The notes: generated by a model not told the origin, from the letters alone. A stretch of DNA of 64,000 nucleotides from Photobacterium lipolyticum (GCF_003026475.1 NZ_PYMC01000019.1:1-64000), one strand, 5' to 3'. Positions 9,257 through 18,150 are shown, numbered from the stretch's first letter. A program made the numbers and translations.

Positions 9257-10342
9257 TTAATCGATATTTACATCGGCATTATCCGAAACTCGCCCATACC
9301 ACCTAACATCGATTAAAAAACGACGGTAAGAGTCATACACTTTTTGTACTGACGGGTCGGCCTTACTCATCTCTTGCATCAAATCTGATGTCTGCTGCTT
9401 GAGCTGAGCTAATACGTCCTCAGGAAAAGCTCTGAGCACCACATTATGCTCGTTGACTAAGATATCCAGAGCCTGGACATTTTTCATCGTGTATTCATCA
9501 AGCATATCTTGATTTATAGCGCGGGCAGCAACTTCGACAATCTTTTTTAAATCATCAGGTAACGCATGAAATGCATTCTTATTGATCAAAAATTCCAGCG
9601 TCGTACTCGGCTCTTGCCACCCCGGATAATAGTAGTATCTGGCTGCATTATGTAAACCAAACGCCAGATCATTATAAGGCCCCACCCACTCTGTCGCGTC
9701 AATAGCACCGGTTTCTAATGCCGTAAATAACTCACCGCCAGGCAAGCTTACAGGGATCCCGCCCGCACGCTTCAGCACCTCTGCACCAATGCCTGGCAAT
9801 CGCATTTTTAACCCTTTCAGGTCGGCAAGAGTTTTAATATCTTTATTAAACCATCCCCCCATCTGCGCGCCAGTATTCCCCCCGGCCATTGGTATAACAC
9901 CATAAGGTGAATACAATTCCTGCCACAATTCAAGCCCGCCACCGTAATGCAGCCAGGCATTCATTTCCTGTGCTGTCATGCCAAAAGGAATGGAGGTAAA
10001 AAACGGGGCGGCCGGGATTTTTTTTTGCCAATAAAAGGCAGCCGAATGCCCCATCTGCGCAGTTCCTTTAGAAACGGCATTAAACACATCAAAGCTTGGT
10101 ACCAGTTCGCCAGCACCATACACTTCAATTATTAACCGCCCCTGACTCAACAGTTTAATTTTTTCCGCGAAACGTTCAGGCGCAACCCCAAGTCCTGGAA
10201 ACCCTTTCGGCCATGAAGTAACCAGCTTCCATTCAATCACAGCCGCTTGCTCAGCATTATTCTCTTCATCCTGCCCGCCACAGGCAACCATCAGCAGGGA
10301 TACCAAAAGTAAAACAACCGCTCGAACACCTGTGTCTATCAT
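9257..10342 (-). CDS. TRAP transporter substrate-binding lipoprotein (DctP/TakP type)
   Basis: A 361-residue periplasmic solute-binding protein of tripartite (TRAP) transporters. The N-terminus is a lipoprotein signal (LLMVAC, Cys about residue 21). The body has family motifs: KLVTSWPKGFPGLG at the start, GAQMGGWFNK, LKGLKMRLPG and the DATEWVGPYNDLAFGLH segment, which resembles TakP-like proteins that bind 2-oxo acids; that ligand is inference. No dctQ or dctM membrane subunit lies nearby, so it is an orphan here and must work with a transporter encoded elsewhere or act as a sensor. It is monocistronic by appearance. Confidence 0.85.
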   Translation of the reverse strand: MIDTGVRAVVLLLVSLLMVACGGQDEENNAEQAAVIEWKLVTSWPKGFPGLGVAPERFAEKIKLLSQGRLIIEVYGAGELVPSFDVFNAVSKGTAQMGHSAAFYWQKKIPAAPFFTSIPFGMTAQEMNAWLHYGGGLELWQELYSPYGVIPMAGGNTGAQMGGWFNKDIKTLADLKGLKMRLPGIGAEVLKRAGGIPVSLPGGELFTALETGAIDATEWVGPYNDLAFGLHNAARYYYYPGWQEPSTTLEFLINKNAFHALPDDLKKIVEVAARAINQDMLDEYTMKNVQALDILVNEHNVVLRAFPEDVLAQLKQQTSDLMQEMSKADPSVQKVYDSYRRFLIDVRWYGRVSDNADVNID

Positions 10343-10538
10343 TTACCACTCCTTTTACTCTCTGGCATCCTGTCATATCGTTCGGGATAATCATCGAGTC
10401 GATTTCAACACGCCAAGCTTTTCACAAGTATAGCCAGCCATTCTGATTCCTACTTGCTCCCCTATTCCCTGAGGAAAGCCGAGTCATAATACGACAACCA
10501 AAACATCAATGTTGCTTTGTAATTCAAATATTACGCCG

Positions 10539-10565
10539 AAAAAAACCGCAACAAGTGCGGTTTTT
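10539..10565 (-). terminator. Terminator downstream of bolA
   Basis: A 10-bp perfect stem (AAAAACCGCA with TGCGGTTTTT, 5-nt loop) followed by T on the minus strand, 27 bp after the bolA stop. Confidence 0.85.
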
Positions 10566-10591
10566 ATAACGAAAGGTAACTGAGGGGGGGC

Positions 10592-10906
10592 TTAATCGCT
10601 TTTTGAACCACCTTGGCAGGGCGGTGATACGGGCGCTCCACCAAATAAATTTTGCCATTCACTTTGTGTGTAGGTATGTACCGCCAGAGCGTGAATGTCA
10701 TTAGCAAGCTCTTGGGCCAACGCAGCATTCACCGCACGGTGGCGGCCAAGTAAGCGCAGGCCTTCAAACTGCTTACTAACCACAATGACTTTGAAATGGC
10801 TTTCAGAGCCTTCAGGCACGTTATGCATATAGCTTTCATTGATCACCTCTAAATGGGTTGGTGATAATGCTTCCTGTAATTTTTCTTTGATGCGTTCCTG
10901 AATCAT
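10592..10906 (-). CDS. bolA: BolA family transcriptional regulator / Fe-S partner
   Basis: A 104-residue BolA-like protein. The conserved core is visible: [13 protein letters not shown], then [12 protein letters not shown] and the C-terminal RHRAVNAAL with its conserved basic/His stretch. BolA proteins affect cell shape and envelope gene expression in stress and bind monothiol glutaredoxins to handle Fe-S clusters. It is divergent from rlmG across a 180-bp gap. In E. coli bolA lies beside yajG and ampG; the same neighbours occur here with extra genes between, which supports the call. Confidence 0.95.
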   Translation of the reverse strand: MIQERIKEKLQEALSPTHLEVINESYMHNVPEGSESHFKVIVVSKQFEGLRLLGRHRAVNAALAQELANDIHALAVHTYTQSEWQNLFGGAPVSPPCQGGSKSD

Positions 10907-11086
10907 AACTCTTACTCACGGGGCGGCTAAATACGTTCATCGGAATACTTAAGCTGATTATTGAAATCACCTCTGATTCAAATAACAGCAGATAAAAGCC
11001 GTAAATTCCGATATTGGGTTTGCAGTACACGGTGGTTCTGCGAAAATGGATCACTAATTTGCAAACATACCTGAAAGTTATCTGTA

Positions 11087-12211
11087 ATGAAACCAGCGCT
11101 AACTCTGCACGAGCGTACCTTAAACCTGACACGTTTTCCGGTACGTAAAATTGAAACACTGCAAGCATGGGATGCTGCAGATGAGTATCTTATTAACCAT
11201 ACTCACGACATGGAACTCGATCCTCAGCGCCCTATCCTGATCTTCAACGACAGTTTTGGTGCACTAAGTTGCTGGTTTTCTACTCAAGGTAACGTGACTA
11301 GCATTACTGACTCATTTGTTGCAAAGCAGGGTTGTATTACAAACTTAAAAGCTAACCAGCTTCCACAGATCAATATTATCGATTGTCTGGCTGAATTGCC
11401 TGAAGACCCACAATTGGTTTTGATTAAACTACCAAAAAACCATCGCCTGCTTTCCTGGCAGTTACAGCAACTGTGTAACCACCTTCCAGAAGATTGCGTC
11501 GTGATTGGTGCTGCTAAAGTCAAAGAAATTCACACATCAACGCTGAAGTTATGTGAAAAATATTTGGGCGAAACCAGAACCTCTTTAGCGGTGAAGAAAG
11601 CACGTTTGGTATTCATCAAACCGAATCCGGCACTTGCGCAGCCAATGCCGGCACCGAAGAAATGGGATGTACCCGAGCACGGTATAACATTAACCAACCA
11701 CGCTAATGTTTTTTCTGGCGAAAGCTTAGATATTGGCGCGCGCTTACTGCTTAAGCATATTCCTCAGAAATCAAAATACACTGATATTATCGATTTAGGC
11801 TGTGGTAATGGCGTGATCGGAATTAAAGCCGCACAACTTAACCCACAAGCCAACATCACCTGCGTCGACGAAAGCTTCATGGCTGTGGCATCATGTGAAG
11901 CTAATGCCAGATTGAACCTGAAAGTACCAGAACAAATTAAAACAGTTGTGACTAACTGTTTAGACAGCATTCAATATAGCAGTGCCGATCTGATCCTATG
12001 TAACCCGCCGTTCCACCAGCAAACCACCATTACCGATCATATTGCCTGGCAAATGTTCTGTGACGCAAAGCAAGTTCTGAGACCTAAAGGTCAGTTAATC
12101 GTGATTGGCAATCGTCAGCTGGGATACGATGAAAAACTCAAGCGATTATTTGGTAATGTCGATATCATAGCGCAAAATGACAAATTTATTGTTTATCAGT
12201 CAGGCAAGTAA
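11087..12211 (+). CDS. rlmG: 23S rRNA (guanine-1835-N2)-methyltransferase
   Basis: RlmG methylates G1835 of 23S rRNA. The 374-residue protein has the two-domain RlmG/RsmC layout: an N-terminal domain that lost the SAM site but contains the family phrase TLQAWDAADEYL, and a C-terminal methyltransferase domain with the SAM loop DLGCGNGVIGI (about residue 237) and the catalytic NPPFHQ motif (about residue 306). RsmC is the main alternative, but the N-terminal phrase and length favour RlmG. It heads a plus-strand run leading to yajG. Confidence 0.93.
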   Translation: MKPALTLHERTLNLTRFPVRKIETLQAWDAADEYLINHTHDMELDPQRPILIFNDSFGALSCWFSTQGNVTSITDSFVAKQGCITNLKANQLPQINIIDCLAELPEDPQLVLIKLPKNHRLLSWQLQQLCNHLPEDCVVIGAAKVKEIHTSTLKLCEKYLGETRTSLAVKKARLVFIKPNPALAQPMPAPKKWDVPEHGITLTNHANVFSGESLDIGARLLLKHIPQKSKYTDIIDLGCGNGVIGIKAAQLNPQANITCVDESFMAVASCEANARLNLKVPEQIKTVVTNCLDSIQYSSADLILCNPPFHQQTTITDHIAWQMFCDAKQVLRPKGQLIVIGNRQLGYDEKLKRLFGNVDIIAQNDKFIVYQSGK

Positions 12212-12237
12212 CGCCTCAGTTAAGGATAGAAATAACC

Positions 12238-12807
12238 ATGAAGAAGTTTCTTTTAGCTGCATCAGTTTTGGCTCTCACCGCTTGTTCGGCACCATCTGAT
12301 CCGCAGCTGTCTCTGGCCCCAACGCCGGTTATTGCGAGTCAGGCGACAGTCAATGGCCAGTCTATGAGTCTGGAAAGCCGTGACCTGCGTACTGCACAGT
12401 TTATCGCGGTAGTAGATAGCGGACGAAAAAATGTACAGCCATTACATGCAAACCAGAACCTACGTGTCACATTAGAAGATGCATTGTCTCGCCAGCTTCG
12501 TTCGCAGGGCTACCTCATCACAGAAGAGGCCGAAGGCAAAGTACGCCTGGATATTCTGGAAGCGATGGTCAATGTGAAGCACAGTGTAATGAGCCATGAT
12601 CTAAGCAGTAAACTACAGCTTCAACTTGTGGTTGAGACACCAAATGGCAAGTTTGTAAAACGTTACTCCGGTAAATCCAACAAAACCGGCACAATGAGTG
12701 CGTCTGTTGAAGACATGGAGCTGGGCATAAATAACCTGATGACGGCGGTACTAAAAGATATTTATGCCGATACTGAATTAAACCGTTACTTGCAGGAGAA
12801 CCTGTAA
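12238..12807 (+). CDS. yajG: YajG family lipoprotein
   Basis: A 189-residue predicted lipoprotein: the signal ends in LTACS with Cys16 as the lipidated residue. The rest lacks catalytic motifs and resembles E. coli YajG (192 residues), a protein of unknown function encoded next to bolA and ampG. The start ATG is preceded by AAGGA about 12 bp upstream. Its stop overlaps the next start (TAATG), so it is translationally coupled to the cyclophilin gene. Confidence 0.88.
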   Translation: MKKFLLAASVLALTACSAPSDPQLSLAPTPVIASQATVNGQSMSLESRDLRTAQFIAVVDSGRKNVQPLHANQNLRVTLEDALSRQLRSQGYLITEEAEGKVRLDILEAMVNVKHSVMSHDLSSKLQLQLVVETPNGKFVKRYSGKSNKTGTMSASVEDMELGINNLMTAVLKDIYADTELNRYLQENL

Positions 12808-13361
12808 TGCGCCGCTATTTTATCGCTATGTGCTTACTGTTTGCCCTGCCAGTCAGCGCTGCAACTCAGGTATTGGTGACGACCAACCTGGGTGAATTCA
12901 CCATTCAACTGGATGAAGAAAATGCACCGATTTCCAGTGCCAACTTTCTTCGTTACGTCAACGATGGTAGCTATGTCGACACCATTTTCCACCGTGTGAT
13001 CCCCGGGTTTATGGCCCAGGGAGGCGGATTTGATCAGGAACTGAAGCGCCGCCCGTCTTATGAGTCGATTAAAAATGAATCTGGCAACGGGCTGGAAAAT
13101 ATGCGCGCAACGGTCGCAATGGCCCGCACACAAGATCCTGATTCCGCAACACGTCAGTTCTACATCAACTATGAAAATAACAGCTTCCTGAATGCGCAAG
13201 GCAGTCGTCCGGGTTATGCCGTGTTCGGAAAAGTTGTGAACGGCTTTCCAATTATTGAAAAAATGTCCTCTATTCCGACAACAACTATACGGTCTATGGG
13301 TATGAAAGATGTCCCTCAGCAGCCTATAGTTATTAAGGCTATAAACATTATTAACAAGTAA
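12807..13361 (+). CDS. Periplasmic cyclophilin-type peptidyl-prolyl isomerase
   Basis: A 184-residue cyclophilin with a cleavable signal peptide (about residues 1-18, ending VSAAT), hence periplasmic and PpiA-like. The active-site phrases are present: FHRVIPGFMAQGG with the catalytic Arg, ATVAMARTQDPDSATRQFYI, and a shorter C-terminal FGKVVNGF. It speeds cis-trans isomerisation of prolyl bonds in exported proteins. The start overlaps the yajG stop by one base. Confidence 0.93.
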   Translation: MRRYFIAMCLLFALPVSAATQVLVTTNLGEFTIQLDEENAPISSANFLRYVNDGSYVDTIFHRVIPGFMAQGGGFDQELKRRPSYESIKNESGNGLENMRATVAMARTQDPDSATRQFYINYENNSFLNAQGSRPGYAVFGKVVNGFPIIEKMSSIPTTTIRSMGMKDVPQQPIVIKAINIINK

Positions 13362-13403
13362 GATAACGTCACCTGGCCGTTTTCTTACGACCAGGTGACT
13401 ATT

Positions 13404-13766
13404 ATGCTAACTTTAATCTCATCACAGCCAGATATTCCCCCTGAAGTAGTCAGCCAACATATTGCCGACCATGCACCAGCGCTCGCTTTAAGTGCATTAG
13501 GTGCAATGAGTGGCGATGTGAGTTGTTCATCTCTTAAACATACCTGTACCGAACACTTCCATGAATGGTGGAAGCTGTCTGTTACGGCAGGTACACCAAA
13601 CGGTAAATATGAATCGGTATACTGGTATCTATTACAATTATTAGAAACTCTGGAAGACTATCAGCTGCTCGGCAACAGCTTTGTTCAGTTCAAAGTCACC
13701 AGCTGCGCGCAGTTTCTTCTTGGGGTTGGCCCTGCCCCGAAAAAAATGCAAGGCATCAGACCTTAA
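13404..13766 (+). CDS. Conserved-looking protein of unknown function (120 aa)
   Basis: I do not recognise this gene. The 120-residue product has no signal peptide, no membrane helix and four cysteines. It reads like a real small soluble protein: mixed composition, amphipathic segments, and a Trp/Tyr-rich centre (HEWWKLSV and ESVYWYLLQLLETLEDY). I use ATG at 13404, with CAGG about 8 bp upstream; GTG at 13395 would add three residues. It follows the cyclophilin gene by 42 bp and could be cotranscribed with it. Confidence 0.7.
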   Translation: MLTLISSQPDIPPEVVSQHIADHAPALALSALGAMSGDVSCSSLKHTCTEHFHEWWKLSVTAGTPNGKYESVYWYLLQLLETLEDYQLLGNSFVQFKVTSCAQFLLGVGPAPKKMQGIRP

Positions 13767-14337
13767 GGTATCTGTATCTAGGAGCGAGTGGCGAGCCCCT
13801 AGGATCCAGACTCATTAATTATGATAAGTTCAACAGATCGTTTTTACCGATAAAAGCCAAACAGTCGTCATCCTCGAAATCGCTTAATCTTGATCTTTTC
13901 ATTATCGATTGAATTTACAGTAGCGATTATTGGGGATCCACAGTCCACTGAACCTTCCGTGCATGATGGATCCCTGATAACCGCCTGGTGAGTTTTGAGA
14001 ATGCCTGCAGTTCAGTTTTTGGCGGTTTCTGGGATGACGGACTTCGACTGTTTTAATCTATTATCTTCATTGTGTATAGATACTAGTATCCCTTCACATA
14101 TCATCCAGGAATAGAGCAACGAGATATCCGGGATCCAGTTCTAACCGCCTGCTCCTTAGCTTCCGTATAAGTTCGTTCCTCACTTTACGGAATGACGATG
14201 TTTGATGACTGAACTCGCCAAAACTGCCGTGATGTAGTACAAGTTCTAAATACCTGACAAGAAAACTACCTGACTCTGTTACCTACCTTTATAATCGATG
14301 GACACCGCGGCGACGCTATCAAGATTTAGAGGTAATA
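13767..14337. repeat. 570-bp gap with degenerate repeat relics
   Basis: No gene is supported here. The stretch starts with a CTAGGAGCGAGTGGCGAG element and then has scattered GTCATCC, GGATCC and GGATGACGGAC / GGAATGACGATG segments in both orientations (about 13866-14206). They look like decayed copies of the abundant TCATCC-type intergenic repeats of marine gammaproteobacteria. The last 60 bp lead into ampG with AGAGG before its ATG. Confidence 0.55.
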
Positions 14338-15726
14338 ATGGAGCAATCGATAGAGGGTAATAACAAACAGGGGTGGCGGGTGTACTTAGAAAAAAAAGTA
14401 CTGATCATGCTTGCCCTTGGGTTTTCTTCCGGATTACCTATCTTATTAGTCTTTGGTACCCTGTCATTCTGGCTTAGGGAAGCCGAAGTCAGTCGAACCG
14501 ATATCGGATTTTTTAGTTGGGTTGCATTAGCTTATGGCTTTAAGTGGATATGGTCACCCCTGATTGATCGTTTTCCCATTCCTATCTTTTCGCATCTATT
14601 CGGACGCCGCCGTGGCTGGATGCTTTTCTCGCAAATTCTGATCATCCTCTCTTTATGTGGCATGGCAATCAGTAACCCGCAGGTTGATCTTGTTCAACTG
14701 GCTATTTTTGCCGTTATTGTCGCCTTTGCATCTGCGTCCCAGGACATTGTCATTGATGCTTATCGTATTGAACTCGCGACCGAACGCTTACAGGCTGCAC
14801 TCGCTGCCGCTTACATGACAGGCTATCGCTTAGCGATGATCATGGCAGGCGCTGGCGCACTTGCCTTTGCCGCCTGGTTTGGCTCTGACACCGGTTATGA
14901 TGTGACTGGCTGGAAAGCCGCTTACTTTATCATGGCGGGTTTTATGCTGGTTGGGATTGTGACTGCGCTCTGTATTAATGAACCCAATATAGATAGCAGT
15001 GCAATTGATAATACTGAGCGTGAATACCGCCAGCAACTGCGCAATAAAGGCATGGGTGCACGACAGGCAAGGCTGGCAGCTTGGTTCTATACCGCCGCTC
15101 TGATGCCTTTTAAGGATTTTTTCTCTCGTTACGGTCGCAATGCGTTACTCATTTTGGCGCTCATTGGTTGCTACCGCATTTCCGATGTCGTGATGGGCGT
15201 CATGGCCAATGCCTTTTATGTCGATATGGGCTTCAGTAAAACGGAAGTCGCCTCGGTCTCGAAGATATACGGTGTCATTATGACATTAGTTGGCGCCGGC
15301 TTGGGAGGGGTTCTGGTCAGTAAGTGGGGAACCCTGCGTATTCTGGCATTAGGTGCCATTCTGGCCGCCTGTACTAATTTACTCTTTATGCTGTTTACCT
15401 ATATCGGCAATAGCCTGCCGATGCTGACTATCGTTATCTCTGCTGACAACTTAAGTGCCGGCATTGCCACCGCGGCATTTATTACCTATATGTCGAGTTT
15501 GACCAACGTCGCGTTCTCGGCAACTCAGTACGCCCTGTTCAGCTCGATCATGCTGCTGTTCCCGAAATTTATTGCCGGGTTCTCTGGCGTCTATGTTGAT
15601 ACCTTTGGGTATAATACGTTCTTCTTTACCACCGCGCTGATAGGTCTGCCTGTTCTGCTGCTCATTTACTTAGTCGCAATAAAGTCGGAAAATCGGGGTG
15701 ACGTCAGCGAATCGCTATCTTCATAG
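14338..15726 (+). CDS. ampG: Muropeptide permease AmpG (MFS)
   Basis: AmpG imports GlcNAc-anhydro-muropeptides for cell-wall recycling and indirectly sets AmpC-type beta-lactamase induction. The 462-residue protein is strongly hydrophobic, with about twelve helices, and begins with the family phrase LGFSSGLPILLVFGTLSFWLRE; SQDIVIDAYRIE near residue 141 and the long cytoplasmic loop around residue 225 also fit. A GAGG Shine-Dalgarno precedes ATG. The bolA-yajG-ampG association matches E. coli. A terminator hairpin overlaps the stop codon. Confidence 0.95.
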   Translation: MEQSIEGNNKQGWRVYLEKKVLIMLALGFSSGLPILLVFGTLSFWLREAEVSRTDIGFFSWVALAYGFKWIWSPLIDRFPIPIFSHLFGRRRGWMLFSQILIILSLCGMAISNPQVDLVQLAIFAVIVAFASASQDIVIDAYRIELATERLQAALAAAYMTGYRLAMIMAGAGALAFAAWFGSDTGYDVTGWKAAYFIMAGFMLVGIVTALCINEPNIDSSAIDNTEREYRQQLRNKGMGARQARLAAWFYTAALMPFKDFFSRYGRNALLILALIGCYRISDVVMGVMANAFYVDMGFSKTEVASVSKIYGVIMTLVGAGLGGVLVSKWGTLRILALGAILAACTNLLFMLFTYIGNSLPMLTIVISADNLSAGIATAAFITYMSSLTNVAFSATQYALFSSIMLLFPKFIAGFSGVYVDTFGYNTFFFTTALIGLPVLLLIYLVAIKSENRGDVSESLSS

Positions 15727-15735
15727 CGATTTTTT
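15710..15735 (+). terminator. Terminator overlapping the ampG stop codon
   Basis: AATCGCTAT pairs with ATAGCGATT across a CTTC loop and is followed by TTTT. The TAG stop at 15724-15726 lies within the 3' arm. Confidence 0.8.
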
Positions 15736-15766
15736 GCTCGCTGTTATTTTCCTCCGGCTTAAATCT

Positions 15767-15805
15767 GAGGGGTATTCTGTTGATGCAGAATACCCCTCTT
15801 TTTTT
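15767..15805 (+). terminator. Second strong terminator after ampG
   Basis: A 13-bp perfect stem (GAGGGGTATTCTG with CAGAATACCCCTC), 6-nt loop, followed by seven T. Two terminators in a row isolate ampG from the porin genes. Confidence 0.92.
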
Positions 15806-16087
15806 ACAACCAACTTTCATTGCTAAATCCCGCTCTAATTGAAGTCATGTAACGTTTCATTTCGCACTTAGTTCAGAAAAAGTTCAATAAAATCGCCAAA
15901 AAACCCGGCTCAGATCACGTAAACAAACACTCTGTAATCGATTACATACGATCGTGATCACAGCCTGCAAAGGATTGCGTAATCGTTACATTCACAACCG
16001 TGACATAAAGCAATAGAATACTCGCATAAATTCAGGCAGCCCAATAATAAGCCTGGTCTTATCTACACAATTAGCGAGTACTTAACC
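15806..16087 (+). promoter_or_regulatory. Control region of the first OmpK-like porin gene
   Basis: The region contains a perfect 14-bp palindrome TGTAATCGATTACA (15933-15946), of the GalR/LacI operator type, and a related GCGTAATCGTTACA about 30 bp further on. A CRP-like TACGA-N6-TCACA (15947-15962) lies between, and TGCAA-AGGA-TTGCG (15967-15980) resembles paired CytR half sites. Tsx-family porin genes are classically under CRP and CytR, so this is plausible, but the factors are inferred. Confidence 0.5.
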
Positions 16088-16903
16088 ATGCGCAAAACAT
16101 TAGTAGCACTAAGCGTTCTAGCAGCAACGGCTCTACCAGCAGTGGTAAATGCAGCCGATTATTCTGACGATATCCACAAGAATGATTACAAGTGGTCACA
16201 ATTCAACCTGATGTATTCTTTTGATGAGCTACCAGGCGAATCAGATCACGACTACCTGGAAATGGAATTCGGCGGCCGCTCAGGCATCTTCGACCTATAC
16301 GGCTACGTTGACGTTTTCAACCTGACCAGCGACAAAGACAGCGACAAAGCTGGCAAAGAAAAAATCTTCATGAAGTTTGCACCACGTGTCTCTCTTGATG
16401 CGCTAACCGGCAAAGACCTGTCTTTCGGTCCGGTTCAGGAGCTTTACCTTGCGACTCTTATGGAGTGGGGCGGCAACTCTGGTGTGAACAACCAGAAAAT
16501 CGGTCTGGGTTCTGATGTAATGGTTCCATGGCTAGGCAAAATCGGTCTGAACCTAATGGCTTCATACCGCGGAAACGACCATGAGTGGAACGGTTACCAC
16601 CTTGCTACCAACTGGTTCAAGCCATTCCACTTCTTCGACAACGGCAGCTTCCTGTCTTACCAGGGTTACATCGATTACGAATTTGGCGTAGATAAGTCAT
16701 TTGTTCCTGAAGAATTTGGCGGCGCTCAGATAAACACAACAAGTGGCGGCGCGATGTTCAACGGCCTGTACTGGCACTCAGATCGCTACGCAGTGGGTTA
16801 CGGTCTAAAACTATACAACGAAGTATATGCACTTAAAGATGACGGTGCTGCTGGCAAAACATCTGGTGTTAGCCATTACGTAAGCGTTACTTACAAGTTC
16901 TAA
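16088..16903 (+). CDS. ompK: OmpK/Tsx-family outer membrane channel (paralog 1)
   Basis: A 271-residue outer membrane beta-barrel with a signal peptide (cleavage after VVNAA, about residue 22), start of the mature part ADYSDDIHKNDYKW, many alternating aromatic strands and a C-terminal Phe in VTYKF, the usual barrel sorting signal. The family comprises nucleoside-specific Tsx channels and the vibrio porin OmpK, a phage receptor. The nearest relative in memory is OmpK. A very similar gene follows directly. It has its own terminator. Confidence 0.9.
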   Translation: MRKTLVALSVLAATALPAVVNAADYSDDIHKNDYKWSQFNLMYSFDELPGESDHDYLEMEFGGRSGIFDLYGYVDVFNLTSDKDSDKAGKEKIFMKFAPRVSLDALTGKDLSFGPVQELYLATLMEWGGNSGVNNQKIGLGSDVMVPWLGKIGLNLMASYRGNDHEWNGYHLATNWFKPFHFFDNGSFLSYQGYIDYEFGVDKSFVPEEFGGAQINTTSGGAMFNGLYWHSDRYAVGYGLKLYNEVYALKDDGAAGKTSGVSHYVSVTYKF

Positions 16904-16929
16904 GCAATTCCCATTGCTGAACGAATGTT

Positions 16930-16955
16930 AAAAAGGCGCCTCTGGCGCCTTTTTT
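16930..16955 (+). terminator. Terminator of the first porin gene
   Basis: AAAAAGGCGCC pairs with GGCGCCTTTTT around a TCT loop, followed by T, 26 bp after the stop. Confidence 0.92.
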
Positions 16956-17267
16956 ATTGCTGAAAATCAGACCGAACGGGCCGCTTCTCAGATATAAGAC
17001 AGTTATTACTTCCAATACACAGCACCTTTGTGTTTCATTTCCTTAGCGGAATTTTCATCGCAGCCCCTCTCTTTACGGAGAATTACGCCTTATCAGTAAG
17101 ACAGAAAAACAAAGTTAAGAAATAAAACTAACCTTTGCAGTAGGAGCTCAACATTCATTTCCATCGCGCTCCGACCTAACGCTCTTTAGCCTTCATGCTC
17201 ACAGACAGAGTGTGATATCACGAAGGGCATATCAATACAGCAATGGTAACGGTTAGCGAGATCCCCC
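16956..17267 (+). promoter_or_regulatory. Upstream region of the second porin gene
   Basis: A CRP-like element TGTGATATCACG lies at 17211-17222 and a LacI-type-looking GGTAACGGTTA at about 17244-17254. The palindromes found before the first porin gene are not repeated here, so the two copies seem to have different control. The rest is AT-rich with nothing else recognised. Confidence 0.4.
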
Positions 17268-18086
17268 ATGAACAAAACACTCACAGCTCTCAGTGTCAGC
17301 TCGGCTCTGGCCCTTTCGGGCGCAGTATATGCTGTCGATTATTCCGATGACATCCACAAAAATGACTATAAGTGGATGCAATTCAACCTGATGTACGCAT
17401 TTGAAGAACTTCCACGCAGCCCAGATGCACATACAGGCCATGACTATCTGGAGATGGAATTCGGTGGCCGTTCCGGTATCTTTGATCTCTATGGCTACGT
17501 TGATGTCTTCGACCTGACTGAGCACGATGCGAGTGATAAAAACGGCAGACCAAAAATATTCATGAAATTTGCCCCGCGCGTATCATTAGATGCCGTGACC
17601 GGCAAAGATCTGTCATTTGGCCCGGTTCAGGAACTTTACTTCGCCACCCTGTTTAATTGGGGAGGCGGAACGGAAGCCGATTTCGAACCCAATAATTCTT
17701 ACTGGGGTCTTGGTTCTGATATCAACGTGCCGTGGTTCGGTAAAGTCGGGCTAAATTTCTATGGTTATTATAATATTACAGCCAAAGACTGGAACGGCTA
17801 CCAGATTTCAACAAACTGGTTTAAGCCTTTTTATACCTTAGAAAACGGCAGCTTTGTGGCCTATCAGGGGTATATTGATTATCAGTTTGGCGCAGACGAT
17901 ACCTTCAAAGGAAGTACTCAGGCTCAACACGGCGGTGTGATGTTTAACGGTCTCTATTGGCACTCTGACCGCTATTCCGTCGGCTATGGCTTTAAACTGT
18001 ATAATGATGTGTATCTGATAGAGGATACCGATACATTCGAATCTACGGGCATTAGCCACTACGTCGCCATAACCTATAAATTCTAA
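17268..18086 (+). CDS. OmpK/Tsx-family outer membrane channel (paralog 2)
   Basis: A 272-residue beta-barrel protein with a signal peptide (about 20 residues, ending VYAVD) and a C-terminal Phe. It is closely similar to the preceding gene over its whole length: DYSDDIHKNDYKW, LEMEFGGRSGIFDLYGYVDVF, KDLSFGPVQELY and MFNGLYWHSDRY recur, while the loops near residues 48-55, 130-150 and 210-220 differ. This pattern fits a tandem duplication followed by change in exposed loops, as expected for proteins seen by phages or with changed substrates. The ribosome site is weak. Confidence 0.88.
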   Translation: MNKTLTALSVSSALALSGAVYAVDYSDDIHKNDYKWMQFNLMYAFEELPRSPDAHTGHDYLEMEFGGRSGIFDLYGYVDVFDLTEHDASDKNGRPKIFMKFAPRVSLDAVTGKDLSFGPVQELYFATLFNWGGGTEADFEPNNSYWGLGSDINVPWFGKVGLNFYGYYNITAKDWNGYQISTNWFKPFYTLENGSFVAYQGYIDYQFGADDTFKGSTQAQHGGVMFNGLYWHSDRYSVGYGFKLYNDVYLIEDTDTFESTGISHYVAITYKF

Positions 18087-18117
18087 GCTAAACGCGTCGC
18101 TTTTAGATCAACATTAT

Positions 18118-18150
18118 ATTCAGAGTACCTTGCAGTGCTCTGAATGTTTC
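18118..18150 (+). terminator. Hairpin after the second porin gene
   Basis: ATTCAGAG pairs with CTCTGAAT about 35 bp past the stop, with only a loose T tract (GTTTCTGTG), so termination is probable but weaker than for the first gene. Confidence 0.55.

Noticed and set aside
14001..14114. Short frame in the repeat-rich gap before ampG
   Set aside because: No ribosome site, and it runs through degenerate repeat sequence.
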